Shown here in pieces: positions 53,307 through 64,000 of a DNA stretch of 64,000 nt. This DNA is from Euclidia mi (taxonomy: Eukaryota; Arthropoda; Insecta; Lepidoptera; Erebidae): assembly GCA_944739405.2 (NCBI GenBank), contig OX123199.2:6437898-6501897 (forward strand). The letters run 5' to 3'. The translations under genes and the position numbers were made by a program. Each line of letters begins with the position of its first letter. Within the stretch, counting starts at the first letter, position 1. The notes beneath the pieces were generated by a model, which made no database searches, was not told where the DNA came from, and saw nothing but the letters and a program-made list of their open reading frames with translations.

Positions 53307-54011
53307 AAACACGTGTGATCTTCGCCTTGTCGTGGTGTGCGGTCACAGTAAACGTGGTCAGGGTACCCACGGTGAATCTAAGCGAGATCCCGGGAATGGA
53401 CGCTCCACATGTGCTTGATGGAGGCCTGCGCAGGATGCGTCATTTCTGTCCCTCGCATTCGAACGCGGTCGCGGGAGGAGAGGCGTGTCGGTTTTGCGTT
53501 GCCGCGTGCCTTATCTCCCGCGACCAAATGGGGGCGCACCGTTTGTTGCGTCGCGGTGGGGCCGCAGAGGAAGAGGAGATGCGGTGTTGTCAGGTTGCCG
53601 TCCTCCCTATCCTCTGCGGCCGTTTTACTGCCTGTGGATGGTGAGCGCTGATGCTGCTCCCCGTCCGCCAAAAGGCAAGGAATCGGCGTAGTGTCCGCTC
53701 CGCCTCTCAAGTCATAACGAGACGGGGCCCGCCAACACCAACGGCAGGCCAATCCCGGTCGAGGACAGGGAAAAGTATGGTATCCGCGAATCGCTTGACC
53801 GCGCCACTACATGAGACCCGTAGGGACACTGTGGTGGTTTTAGTGGGTATTGGCCCGTATTTTGTTTTATTTGCCCGCCTTTAGGAAAGAGCCTCCACAC
53901 ACCTCCTCCGCCAGTCCCAAGCCCGGTCGATCACACTCTGGCCGGGTTAGCGTCAAGTTGAGATGGCTCATAAGGAGAGTTTCCACCCTAGTCAACAGAA
54001 AAAAAAAAGAA
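53307..54011 (+). mobile_element. 705-bp polyadenylated retroposon with 15-bp target duplication
   Basis: A GC-rich block that starts AAACACGTGTGATC and ends TCAACAG plus an A-rich run. It is flanked by the exact duplication AGGTGACGCAAATAT (53,292-53,306; 54,012-54,026). Several short overlapping open frames on both strands (up to 124 codons) are not recognisable and are unlikely to be genes. It may be an internally deleted R1-type LINE (5' and 3' ends only) or an unclassified SINE. I could not place it in a family. Confidence 0.7.
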
Positions 54012-54139
54012 AGGTGACGCAAATATTACTAAAATCATAAATAATACACATCCCGCCTAGTTTTACAATTCAGTCATGCTACTACTATAAACTACCTAAC
54101 CAAATTATGAACTTGATTTCACTAACATACTACAAATTG

Positions 54140-54285
54140 TTATAATTTGTAGCGCTAGTTTGACACTATGTTGTAACTTGTAGCAATTATGTGCTACGGT
54201 ACAATGCCTGACTCGTAGCATCGTAGCTATATCGTAGATATGGCTACGAGATGCGACAAATATGCTACGCATCGTGTGTACTGAT
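54140..54285. repeat. CTACG/CGTAG-rich patch
   Basis: Several CTACG/CGTAG words, including CTCGTAGCATCGTAGC and TATCGTAGATATGGCTACG. The same composition as at 21.2 kb. Confidence 0.45.
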
Positions 54286-54424
54286 TTATACCTGTCGAAC
54301 AAAAGTGAAATACAGATCGTGTGACATGTTATTATTTATGTAACTTTTTCTACTACCATGCAAAAGACTCGGTAACACCGGTCTTCAATTCAAGTTTTCA
54401 GTGAAATCTTTTTCTTTTATAGTA

Positions 54425-54570
54425 ATAGGTGGCAAACGAGTAGACGGATCACCTGATGGTAAGCAATTACCGCCCGCCACCGAACAATCACTCACTGAGC
54501 GAAATGTAAAATGTAAGTACATCCCCGGTCGAGCCAGCCCATTCATGCTGAAATCAGCAAGGCTCTACTA
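54425..54570 (+). repeat. GGCAAACGAG-type interspersed repeat
   Basis: Reads GGCAAACGAGTAGACGGATC, ACCTGATGGTAAGCAATTAC and GCAAGGCTCTACTACC, a common lepidopteran repeat start. A further piece lies at 56,888-56,960. Confidence 0.6.
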
Positions 54571-54714
54571 CCTGTAAGAGATCACTACCTTTCTATAGTA
54601 ACAGACAGTTCTGAAGTAACAGACTCGAAGAATGTTTGCGGTTGTTGTGCTTGTAAACTTAGCGTAAACTTTAACGCGACCTATATACACAAGCTCAACA
54701 CTAAATGGAAAGAC

Positions 54715-54870
54715 CTCCTCACAGCTTAACAGTGTACCTTGTGTCGTGGGTTCGATTACCATCCGAGATAAACAATCGTCGTTCACAATTATTCGTTTCG
54801 AGTCTGAGTATTATTGCCTCTGTTGTTTGAATGCTCGTAAAGTCACTACTGACTCAGCAGTATTCCTAAT
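54715..54870 (+). repeat. SINE family 4
   Basis: B box GTGGGTTCGATTACC (about 54,747), then TTTCGAGTCTGAGTATTATTG and the tail region. Confidence 0.6.
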
Positions 54871-55099
54871 ATGCCTAAGCCATGCTTTTTATTAAAAAAA
54901 TCTGAATATACTCATTGCATTTTGAATAATAGGTTGTTCAAATTTACGTTAGTACATTTATATCGTTGGTTCTAATATTATATGAGAACAAAGAAGGTAT
55001 TATATAATTCAGCAAACATATCAAGACCTATCTGTCAGACAAAATGTTTACGCTAAACATGTATTTTTATAGATACTAGATTTTTTATCAAAATAAATA

Positions 55100-55370
55100 G
55101 GCGGCGATAGCCCAGTGGTGTACGTAACGGACTGCCGAGCCGAGACGATGGTCTCGGGTTCGATCCCCAGTTACCACGGGCACACACCTATGACTTTTCG
55201 AAGTTATGTGTGTATTAAAAATATTAATTATCGCTCGCTTAACAATGTGCCCGGTAGATGGCAATAGGCTCGCCCCCTATTACATTGGGACCGAAACATA
55301 TCTGGCGAAGTCTGGGTGTCTAATACACCTCTGCCTACCCCTTCGGGGATAAAAGGCATGAAGATATGTT
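55100..55370 (+). repeat. SINE family 2, best full-length copy
   Basis: GGCGATAGCCCAGTGG A box at about 55,103, GGTTCGATCCCC B box near 55,159, body through GGCAATAGGCTCGCC, and the tail CCTCTGCCTACCCCTTCGGG-GATAAAAGGCATGAAG. A clean reference for the family in this window. Confidence 0.85.
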
Positions 55371-55379
55371 CTGTTATGT

Positions 55380-55935
55380 GTAATAAATGTGTGGGTGGTA
55401 AACTTGTGTGAAGATCATTGACAGAGATCACGGCAGAAGCCGAGAACTTGTAAATATAACAATCGACTGCCAAGATTCGCGTTTCAGTATTAACTTTTAT
55501 CAGAGGGCCAATTCTGGTAATTATATTTGTTCAAATTCCAATATCGATCTAGTCTCGGCGTCATAAATGGTATTCTCGTAACTTAACTGACACTTGAATG
55601 AGATCGGGACTACATCGAAAGTTGAACCAAGTGTGAACTAGTGTGAACGGTATTCTGCTAATTATTAGTAGAGCAGGTAAGGTATTTCTAGTTTTAATAT
55701 ACATTTGTTACCAAGGACACGACGTGATGACGTGATTTATTTGACATTCCCAACGATACCACTAATAGTGTTGAATATTTTTCTGGTAATATTTATGATC
55801 TATTTTGCTAATAAACATAGGAATCGCCTTTAGCTATTATGTGCCACTAGTTTTACCATGGGGATAGGTATCTAAGTTTAAAAAGAAATTGTGTAAGACA
55901 AATTCATGTCTACAAAACAAATGACTATAAAATGA
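55380..55935. other. no recognisable feature
   Basis: AT-rich; nothing beyond chance frames. Confidence 0.45.
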
Positions 55936-55939
55936 TCAA

Positions 55940-56124
55940 CCATCGATAGGGCTTACAAAAAACAGGTGCATGCGATTTTCGACCTTATTGACAATTCATG
56001 ATAAACTTCTTTTTGGTATTTTCTTGCTTTCTGACATTGATACGTTATTAAAATTATAAATTCTGAGTTACGTCAATAAGGTCGAAAATCGCATGCACCT
56101 GATTTTTGTAATCCCTATCGATGG
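55940..56124. mobile_element. 185-bp MITE with ~50-bp terminal inverted repeats
   Basis: Left end CCATCGATAGGGCTTACA... with ...GCATGCGATTTTCGACCT matches the right end read in reverse (...AGGTCGAAAATCGCATGC...CCCTATCGATGG) with few differences. The AT-rich centre is about 80 bp. Flanks give no clear target duplication. A non-coding DNA transposon. Confidence 0.8.
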
Positions 56125-56129
56125 CTGAT

Positions 56130-58080
56130 AACTTTCTGATAGTCACTGGTTATGTAAACGTTAATTGCTTTTAAACAATTTCACAACTAATGAGTTCACG
56201 AGGATCCTCTGGGGGATCTGGCTAGGAGATCCTGGTGGACAACATGCAAACATGTTAAGTATTTCGTTGCCAGCATTGACAATATTTATTTCAAGATCGA
56301 AATATTCGCGAAACTTTTGCTCGAGAAATTCAACAAATGAGATAAAATTATCAGGAGGGAAAAACGAATTAAAAACCCAATTGTACGTTACCATCGTTAA
56401 AATCTTTATAATGTCTGAATTATTTCTATTATTGAATATTACTTTTTTTAATTATTGAATACCTATTGAAAATAATTCACACGATCCAAGGAACCAATAT
56501 ATTTACTTACCGAAATTTTATTACTTAGTTGTATATTAATTTTAATTTGGCATGTAAACGTATTGGCATCCAATAACCATTCCTATTAATGTATTTTCCC
56601 ATACAATGGCAAAATTCATGTTTTTGTTTTTGAGTTTTTGTCATCCTCTAAGATCAACAAGAGATTATAAATTGATTATATCGAAATTATACTATAAGGA
56701 GATTAAGTGGAGCAGAATACCAATTGTGAGTCAATTCAAAATTAAATCGCAGGTCAGTCAAAATTCAGTGTCAGTCTCTGTTAAATACGAGAATTGGCCT
56801 TCAGGATATCATTTCTAGATGATCCTATCCTGATAAAAGTTAGCGATACATATGCACGTTAGTCCCTATTATATATAATACTAACTAACGAGCCTGATGG
56901 TGATTACCGTTGCCTATGGACAAAAGGAACATCGCAGGAGCCACAAGTGCATTCCTGGCTGTTTGGAAAAATGAAGCGAAAGAGCAGCGGGATGACGGAG
57001 AAAGAAATGGAAATCGGGCTGCCAGCACTGTCACTAACCGAATGAAACACAACAAGGTTTATATACCTAGTTGTTTTGAGAGTGGTACTTTACGCCGATA
57101 TTCTGTGTGAGGGTAGTACTTCCAAGGTCGAGCCTGCAGAGCTGAGATGAAGACGGTTCTGTGCAATGCTTACATATTATGTTCATCATTTTATTTTGGC
57201 CATTTTTAAAAAGCAGCTTCCTTTATTGCTATTATGAGGTATTTCCATTTACCTTAAAAAACAAATTTGGTGGGTCAGCCATGACAGTGCTATATAGACA
57301 AACTGAAACCCGCACTTACGATATTAAATTTCATTCTACCTCATCCACTACGTAACAAAAGCAAAAGTTGATGTCCTAAATTAACATATTATTAACGTAA
57401 CGAGATTGTAAGTTTATACAACCGGCTATAAACATACATTATTTGAATTAAAATAACTTGGTCCCATCGGGTTTGAGTCGCAGTTACGATGACTTGACCG
57501 CGGACACCGTTGGTTAGCGCAAAATGAATATGATTAACTGACCCTAGAGAGTCGCGTATAATTTGGTTCCGTTTCAGTTTAACCTCTACTTATTGGTTCT
57601 TTTCGGTTTTCTAACGGCCGATTTATAGATTTACGGCCGGTGTTAATATTTGATATATCCATCATATGATGGAATGGATATCCATTTAACTATTTTGTAT
57701 GGAGCCTATGTTAAATATGTATCTCTGATGTCCAAAGCCCTGGACCGATCAAATATTGAAACCGTCTGCAAATCTTTAAAAATATTACCTTTATATCATG
57801 AGTGATTGAAGACATGAGATTGTAGAAGTTATGTAGTTGTAAAAGATATGTAAGTTTGGTTTCATCTGTGAAATTTTCATCGTACTGCCTGCCGTATGTT
57901 ATTGTCCCCACCAACTACATACTAAAGTGCAATAACAAATAACAATATAAGATATTTCATTATGGATAAAGGGACAGCATTCGTTTCTTCAATAATTAAC
58001 GTTCCTATCGGCGAGCATGTTGACCTATAAAACGCATACAAGAACTTTCTGCCGCATATATTGCAAATATACTTACGGAT
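56130..58080. other. no gene seen; repeat piece at 56,888-56,960
   Basis: AT-rich. Two opposing frames at 56,161-56,458 (97 and 77 codons) resemble nothing I know and lack coding support. A fragment of the GGCAAACGAG-type repeat (CCTGATGGTGATTACCG) lies at 56,888-56,960. Confidence 0.4.
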
Positions 58081-58089
58081 ACAAGTCGT

Positions 58090-58445
58090 GGCAGCGATAG
58101 CCTAGTGGAGATACCAACAAACTGCCATGTAGAGGGATCGAGTTCGAATCCACAGCGCGCACCACTGACTTTACAAAGCTATGTGCGTATTAAACTGGCT
58201 GCCTATGCCTCAGATTAAACCGGCCCTGGCTGATCTTTGATTGGATTCTGGTCATTACGCAGAGTCAGTAGTTACCCTAAAAAAACGGAGACTGGACTAA
58301 ACTATAGGATATCGTTTTACCTTTGGGTTGGGTAGGTGTTTGACCTCCGCAACCCAAAGATAGTCGGTCTGAGGCAAAGCTGATATTTTGGCATTTATGA
58401 TTACTAAACTAATTAGTGGATCCCGAGCTCCAAGGCATATGTTTC
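58090..58445 (+). repeat. tRNA-headed SINE, family 3 body
   Basis: Head GGCAGCGATAGCCTAGTGG with B-box-like GAGTTCGAATCC, then a TCTTTGATTGG... body with AAAGCTGATATTTTGGCA and CTAATTAGTGGATCCC, matching family 3 in order. An older copy. Confidence 0.55.
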
Positions 58446-58449
58446 GCAT

Positions 58450-60618
58450 GTAAACTAAAAGAATAAAGTAAATTTCCAACAAATGAAATAATAATTTAAG
58501 ACTCTCAATCGTATTAGACTCGTTTTTTCTTAAATGAGGCGTGCAACACAGGCAACCGATCTCCTTGTAAAGCTTTAATCAGACTATCGAACGTAATACA
58601 AATCGTTTTCAAACTTCTCCATGCATCAGACATCGAATCTAATAGAAAACTTGTAAGTTTTCACTGCATAGAACTTTGAATAGCTTAAGCGCTTCCAAAA
58701 TGTACGAAGCTAGGTGTTTAAAGGGAATAAGTTAACGGCATGGAAATAATTCTGATTGTGACTACTGATTCAATAGCGGAGCAAAATTAAGACTTGGGAG
58801 AAATGTAGGTTGGAAGGCTTGTTTACTGCTATGAAAAGCCCTTTTAGGATGTTGAGTCGTAATTGGGTAGTTAAAAGCATTTTACATAATTCAACAGGAC
58901 CTCAATGATACATCGTTATAACGTACTCTTTGGTCTGGCATAAGGTTAGAGATTGATTTAAAAAAAAAAAAAAATTCCACAACAAAGATCTTTCTTCTTG
59001 TGATCAGACATTAGACGAATCCGACGGCTTTACGTTCCCTCCTGAGCATTGCAACGCTCTCATCGAAATGCTATAACAAGTGGTCACCCATCCGTGCTGT
59101 GATCTGTGCAAACGTTGCTTAAGTTTGACAACAAGCTAGTCAAAAATAGTCTCCTATACCTTTGTTACTCACTTGCTTTCAAGGACACACGCTTCACTGG
59201 TAAAGCAACGAGTACCCAGCAATGTATCACGTGACCCACTTCACTACATTCCATAACCGCCATTACTCCCGCACTATTACTTATTATTACGCCACTATAC
59301 TAATCGGCATTATAATATTTCAACGGGGACAATACGAGTAGGTCTGAGGGACCTTGACCTAAGTCCCGCAGACCGAGACCGTAACATGTGTTTCCACTTC
59401 CCTGCGTACGTACCCAGACGCTATTTACACCCGCCGTGCACTCGTAAAGTCGGGCGTTTTAACCAATAGTACGAGGCTAGCAGGTTTCAGCGTAGTTGTT
59501 GGCTTTTGTGTTTTTTAGAAGCAACTACTTGGCATGAAATTTACTAACAAATACTTTAGAGTATATTGTGCTGTAAGAAGGTGAAGACTAACAAATACCT
59601 ATTTTCATTTATAGTGATTTGTACTTGTTTACAAAACGGTTTTTATCCGTAGTATATCATCTGTGGTAGCATGTTGCAAACTACTTGCGGTAGTTTATTA
59701 TAGTAATATGATGTTGATATAATCCATTCACGGCCATTTGATGCCAAGCAACTATATACGAGTATACTTAAATACCACTTAGAAACAGAAGAAATCGTGG
59801 TGCTCATCACACAAAGATACGTATGTTCTGGGCGGGTACCGAACCCACTACCTCCGGCTTAGCGGCCTTAGTCAATAACCACTAAACCAACATGCAAGTC
59901 AATTTATTAATCTTATTTGTATACCTGTTTGTAGTAACTAAATGATTCCCAAAAAGGGTATTTTATTTTTTATTTATTTGTATGGGAAAACAAACAGATA
60001 CATACATTACTTAATAAACAATGGTGCAACAAAACATAGGTTAGTATGTAGCCCACAACGTTATCCACATTTTGATAAGTTATTTATCTAATTGTTATTT
60101 AAACAGAATGGTTGAGTACGAGTAGCATCTTACAGTACAAAAAACAATGAAAATAGTGACTTTAATAATTTAGGATGTACAATCTTCTTTATACAGCGAT
60201 ATTTTAGGAATAGTATACAATATTAAATTAACTAGGTAAGGTAATGTCATTTTATTATATGGTTTGAATTACTTCTAATAAGGCCTTTCTAAATTTATTT
60301 GCCGTTAACGTAAACAAATCCAAATGTATAAAATATTGATTATAATTTTTCGCTAATCGACGCAAGGTATGTCTTAAAATGTAACAAGGTATCTTTCCTA
60401 AGGTAAAAGTATTTACACGTAATTCGGATCTTAAAACTTATCACAAATTTTTTTGAGTACCTAGCATCTAGATTTCATCAAGCTCCAGCCAAAAAAATAT
60501 TTCTACAAAAACTACCTTTTACTGACCAAATTACCAGAACAACCTTCAAGGAATATTGCTTAATTTGATAAATGTTAAATTACTTTCTTCGTCTATATAC
60601 ACAATTAATATAACGTAA
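58450..60618. other. no gene seen; SINE remnants at 59,060-59,115 and 59,790-59,895
   Basis: Minus-strand SINE head GTGGTCACCCATCCGTGC (59,075) and a B-box complement GGTACCGAACCCACTACC (59,836) are the only recognisable features. A CG-richer patch at 59,360-59,500 is unexplained. Confidence 0.4.
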
Positions 60619-61754
60619 TTGTCTTTGTTTATAAAAAACCAGTGTAACGTTTTGTCTTTAAAAAACCAGTACTATATCAACTTGTGTACTGAAATTGAAA
60701 ATCATGCCCAGAAAATGCACACTCGAGACTTTTTCTTAAAAATAAAAAGTATAACGCGGGACTTCAAGGTGAAAACGTGGGCGGTGGAGGACGCGAACGG
60801 GAACTTGCTCACAGAAATTGACAAAGTAGTAGGAAGGTGGAGAGGCTACTGTGAAGAATTGTACGCAGATGTCTCTGCAGTATCACCAAACCTCCACCAC
60901 AGCGTAATGGACACTCCTATTGAGCCAGACATTTTAAGATCGGAAATCGAGCAAGCTCTGAAGAAATTAAAATTAAACAAATCAGCCGGTGGTGACTGTA
61001 TTTTTGCTGAAGACTTAAAACTCATAGGAGAGACCGGAGTACGCATCCTACAAAGCCTATGCAATCAGATATGGAGCACAGGTAAATGGCCCAGTGACTG
61101 GCAGAAGTCCATTCTTGTACCACTGCACAAGAAAGGATCTACAAAGTCTTGCGAAAACTACAGGACTGTGGCGCTAATATCCCATGCAAGCAAAGTTCTG
61201 CTGTATATTATAAACGAACGCCTCAAAGGTTACCTACAGTGGCAAATACCAGCAGAGCAAGCGGGTTTCGTTAGAGGGCGAGGTACAAGAGAACAGATTT
61301 TGAATGTCAGGCAAATCATTGAGAAGTGCCGGGAGTTCAACATTCCAATGCTGATGTGCTTCGTCGTCTACTCGAAGGCATTTGATTGTGTCAGATGGGA
61401 ATGCTTATGGAAGAAAAATGGAAATGGGCGTACCTAGGCACATCATCAGTCTCATCGCAAACCTCTACCAAGATGGCAATACTGTTGTTAAGGTCAATAA
61501 TACTCTGTCGAAGCCGTTTAAGCCCCAAAAAGGTGTTAGACAAGGGTGTATTCTGTCTCCAATTCTCTTCAACATCTACGGAGAGTATATCAGGAGACGG
61601 GCTCATGACGGTTGGGAAGGTGGAATCTCAATTGGAGGCAAAAAAATCAGCAACTTGCGATATGCAGATGACACTACTCTCTTCGCGTCGTCAGAGCAGG
61701 AATTGGCTGAACTGCTATCCAGAGTGACGAGCGCGAGTGAATCAGTTGGCCTCA
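60619..61754 (+). pseudogene. RTE-type LINE reverse transcriptase fragment
   Basis: The first frame (60,619-61,437) covers the pre-RT and fingers: FFLKIKSITRDFKVKTWAVE, ALKKLKLNKSAGGDCIFAED, WPSDWQKSILVPLHKKGST, CENYRTVALISHASKVLLY, QIPAEQAGFVRGRGTREQIL. The frame then shifts near 61,420 and continues HIISLIANLYQDGNT, KGVRQGCILSPILFNIYGEY and the catalytic NLRYADDTTLFASSEQELAE (about 61,655-61,715). It stops abruptly at SVGLK, where the LINE-tail repeat at 61,755 is inserted. The C-terminal part is absent. The sequence style fits RTE/RTE-X elements. Confidence 0.8.
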
Positions 61755-62280
61755 AAGTCAAAGTCAAAGTCAAAATCCTTTATTCATTTAAATCACAAAG
61801 TGACACTTATGAACGTCAATTTAAAAAAATAATTACTTAAAGCTTCTACATTTACATTTACTGCCACGTTCGCAAAGCAATAGGTAGAACCATGAGAAAG
61901 AACGGGCAATAAAACTCAAGGTCACTCTTTTTCATCGCCAGGTTTTGCATAATACATACAAATTTAAATTTTGTAAGGTGCTGCAACTGTTTCACCTTCT
62001 ATGTCATTTGTATATATTTACTCTACTTAATACTCAAGCATAATGTAGTAAAATTTTGATGTTCATTTAATTAGCCTCCTGAGAATTGACATGGTGAAAC
62101 AGGAGCATCCACTTACATTAAGTACCTAACAATGCAGGCAATCCGCGCAAATGTTCAGAACCATGATAGAAATGATACAGTTAAATATTAAAAATGTAAT
62201 ACCAGCCCGTAAGACCGACATCGACCAGTCATCGCAAGTAGCACCCGTTCACGAGTATGACGCATGGGCCAGCCATCATC
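61755..62280 (-). repeat. LINE 3' end fragment, uninterrupted copy
   Basis: The pre-insertion homologue of 8,712-9,443. The hexamer-like tail (CAAAGTC repeats on the plus strand) abuts the RTE frame, and the fragment runs to GCACCCGTTCACGAGTATGA at about 62,257. No coding sequence. Confidence 0.75.
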
Positions 62281-62284
62281 CCTC

Positions 62285-62740
62285 TCGCCATATCAGAGGG
62301 ACAGGGATGACCCGACACACGACGCCACCACAAGAAATGACATTTTAGTGAGCATGACGACAACGGTACACGAACCGGCAGTAATTAACAATCTGTTGGT
62401 ATACTGACCATGAACACGAATTACCTGCATTTTCCAGATCGTTAATATTATTATAAATATGTGGAACGCGTGCAAAATGCAAATGTAGTACCTATATTTG
62501 ATTGATTGACATGATACTTTTTGAAATATAACCACCGATCGAACTGATTGGCTACACGATTATAATACATTATAAAAAAATAACAAATAAAAGTATCTAA
62601 CGAGATGAGTGACATTTAGTAATGTGGTGGCGATTCCAAAAACTATCATTTACATGATTTTAATTGGAATGGAATAATATTTAATTACATGTCAAGAAAC
62701 TTATCATCTACCTATTTACTGTATAATATATGAATTATGA
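62285..62740. other. no recognisable feature
   Basis: AT-rich spacer between the LINE fragment and the next LINE; no frames of note. Confidence 0.4.
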
Positions 62741-62744
62741 AACA

Positions 62745-64000
62745 TTATTTCCAAGCGCATTTGTCATTCAGATATTCATTTAAATTATAATATGCCTTTT
62801 GCATTAGGTCATTTTTAATCTTTATCTGAAATGCGTTAAAAGGCAGGTCCAAAATACTTATCGGTATCTTGTTGTAGATACGTATACTAAGTCCTATAAA
62901 AGAACTATGAGTTTTGCACAAACGAAAATACGGAACACATAATTTATGTCTATTTCTTGTATTTATAGAGTGTATGTCACTATTCTTTGAATATGAATTT
63001 ATATTTTTACGTACATGCATAACACTAGCATAAATATACTGAGACGCTACTGTTAGAATACCGATTTCCTTGAATCTTTCTTTGAGCGAAACTCTTGTCC
63101 GTAATTGGTAAATGGCCCGAACTGCCCTTTTTTGCAATATAAAAATACTTTCGATATCAGCAGCTCTACCCCAAAGTAATATGCTATAAGACATAACACT
63201 ATGAAAATAGCCAAAATATACCAATCTAGCCGTATCGACATCTGTTAAATTGCGCACCTTCTTAATGGCATAAGCAGCCGAACTAAGTTTCGCTGACAGA
63301 TATGTAATGTGTGCGCCCCATTGTAACTTCGAATCAAGTGTTATTCCTAGAAACAATGTAGATTCAGTTGTTTCCAGTACATCACCATTCAAAACTATGT
63401 TAGGACCAAGGTTTCTGACGTTGGGCAAAGCAAACTTAACACATTTGGTTTTTCTGGCGTTCAGTACTAAGTTATTTACAGTAAACCATTTAGTCACCTG
63501 AATAAGAGCACTGTTTATTTCGGTAAAGTTTTCCTTATTTCTATCTACTTTAAATATCAATGAAGTATCGTCAGCAAACAATACCACGTCACAAATATTT
63601 CTCAGGTAAAATGGCAAATCATTTATGTAAACTAGAAACAGGAAAGGCCCTAGGATACTACCCTGCGGCACTCCCAATTGTACTGGTACGCCACTGGATT
63701 TTGAGCCATTTATTTCTACACATTGGATTCTGTTATTTAAATATGCCTTAATAACATCCAATGCTTTAGTCTGGACACCGTAATGTTTAAGTTTGCATAA
63801 GAGCGTATCATGGCAGACACAATCGAATGCTTTCGAAAGGTCGCAAAACACACCAATAGCATTCTGAGAGTTCTCCCATGCATTGTAGATGTGTTTGAGT
63901 AAAGCTACTCCTGCATCCGTCGTCGAGTGACCCTTAGTAAAACCATATTGCTCAGTATGAAGGAGGCTGTTTAAATTAAAGTGCTTCAGAAGTTGCTTCA
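62745..64000 (-). CDS. jockey-type LINE reverse transcriptase, C-terminal part, runs off window
   Basis: An uninterrupted minus-strand frame from the window edge to a stop at 62,745 (about 418 codons seen). Order: TEQYGFTKGHSTTDAGVALL near 63,930, the catalytic-region VFCDLSKAFDCVCHDTLL, LGVPQGSILGPFLFLVYIND, the active site LFADDTSLIF (near 63,560), NNLVLNARKTKCVKFALPN, LFLGITLDSKLQWGAHITYL, and the tail AVRAIYQLRTRVSLKERFKE with IYNKIPISILDLPFNAFQIK. This is the jockey-clade layout. The C-terminus is complete, but the endonuclease and RT start lie beyond 64,000. The open frame suggests a recent copy. Confidence 0.85.
   Translation of the reverse strand, partial: KQLLKHFNLNSLLHTEQYGFTKGHSTTDAGVALLKHIYNAWENSQNAIGVFCDLSKAFDCVCHDTLLCKLKHYGVQTKALDVIKAYLNNRIQCVEINGSKSSGVPVQLGVPQGSILGPFLFLVYINDLPFYLRNICDVVLFADDTSLIFKVDRNKENFTEINSALIQVTKWFTVNNLVLNARKTKCVKFALPNVRNLGPNIVLNGDVLETTESTLFLGITLDSKLQWGAHITYLSAKLSSAAYAIKKVRNLTDVDTARLVYFGYFHSVMSYSILLWGRAADIESIFILQKRAVRAIYQLRTRVSLKERFKEIGILTVASQYIYASVMHVRKNINSYSKNSDIHSINTRNRHKLCVPYFRLCKTHSSFIGLSIRIYNKIPISILDLPFNAFQIKIKNDLMQKAYYNLNEYLNDKCAWK

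Noticed and set aside
53378..53752. 124-codon minus-strand ORF in the GC-rich retroposon
   Set aside because: Overlaps other frames of similar length on both strands, as expected from high GC; no domain seen.
56161..56458. Two opposing small ORFs (97 and 77 codons)
   Set aside because: No recognisable domain, no coding-like base composition, no splice or promoter support.

Overview
The window is eukaryotic nuclear DNA and most likely from a moth or butterfly. This is inferred from the mobile elements: an R4/Dong-type LINE in an (AAT)n run, RTE LINEs of the lepidopteran type, tRNA-headed SINEs that share the RTE 3' tail, and Helitrons with TC...CTAG ends. The DNA is AT-rich and intron-poor. 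No complete host gene is visible. The only host-like coding material is a GC-rich candidate first exon near 2.7-2.9 kb and a 38-codon LDL-receptor class B (YWTD) fragment near 17.6-17.7 kb. No rRNA, CRISPR, operon or functional tRNA gene was found.

Layout. 0-12 kb: dispersed SINEs, a LINE 3' remnant split by a 208-bp Helitron, a CpG-rich candidate promoter/exon region, and long stretches with nothing recognisable. 12.3-18.8 kb: one jockey-superfamily LINE on the minus strand, broken by a SINE (13.3-13.5 kb), a 1,982-bp element with 408-bp inverted ends that carry outward TATA promoters (13.6-15.6 kb), and a DNA-transposon remnant with a SWIM-finger ORF next to the YWTD fragment (16.3-17.7 kb). 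18.8-20.1 kb: a decayed RTE LINE. 20-25.3 kb: mostly unassigned, with small Helitron ends and CTACG-rich patches.

25.3-52.1 kb is the centrepiece. Three copies of one Helitron family (A 25,301-30,015 plus; B 31,825-44,504 minus; C 47,304-51,427 plus) carry broken Pif1-helicase reading frames and no visible HUH-Rep. All three share a SINE and a 233-bp repeat at the same internal sites, so these were aboard before the family spread. Copy B is split by an 8,766-bp insertion (33,851-42,616) flanked by a 7-bp duplication. That insertion is an intact two-ORF LINE on the minus strand, and its (AAT)n tail was in turn invaded by an intact R4/Dong element on the plus strand. Copy C is followed by 509 bp that also lie, almost unchanged, just outside copy B, and then by a second Helitron 3' end. 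This looks like terminator bypass.

52-64 kb: repeat modules, a 705-bp polyadenylated retroposon with a 15-bp target duplication, more SINEs, a 185-bp MITE, an RTE-type reverse transcriptase fragment (60.6-61.8 kb), and a jockey-type LINE on the minus strand that runs off the window end.

The elements interact in visible ways: LINE tails serve as landing sites (Dong), LINE 3' ends are copied by SINEs (RTE tail), and Helitrons carry SINEs, repeats and flanking DNA. All assignments rest on reading the sequence; no database search was run.
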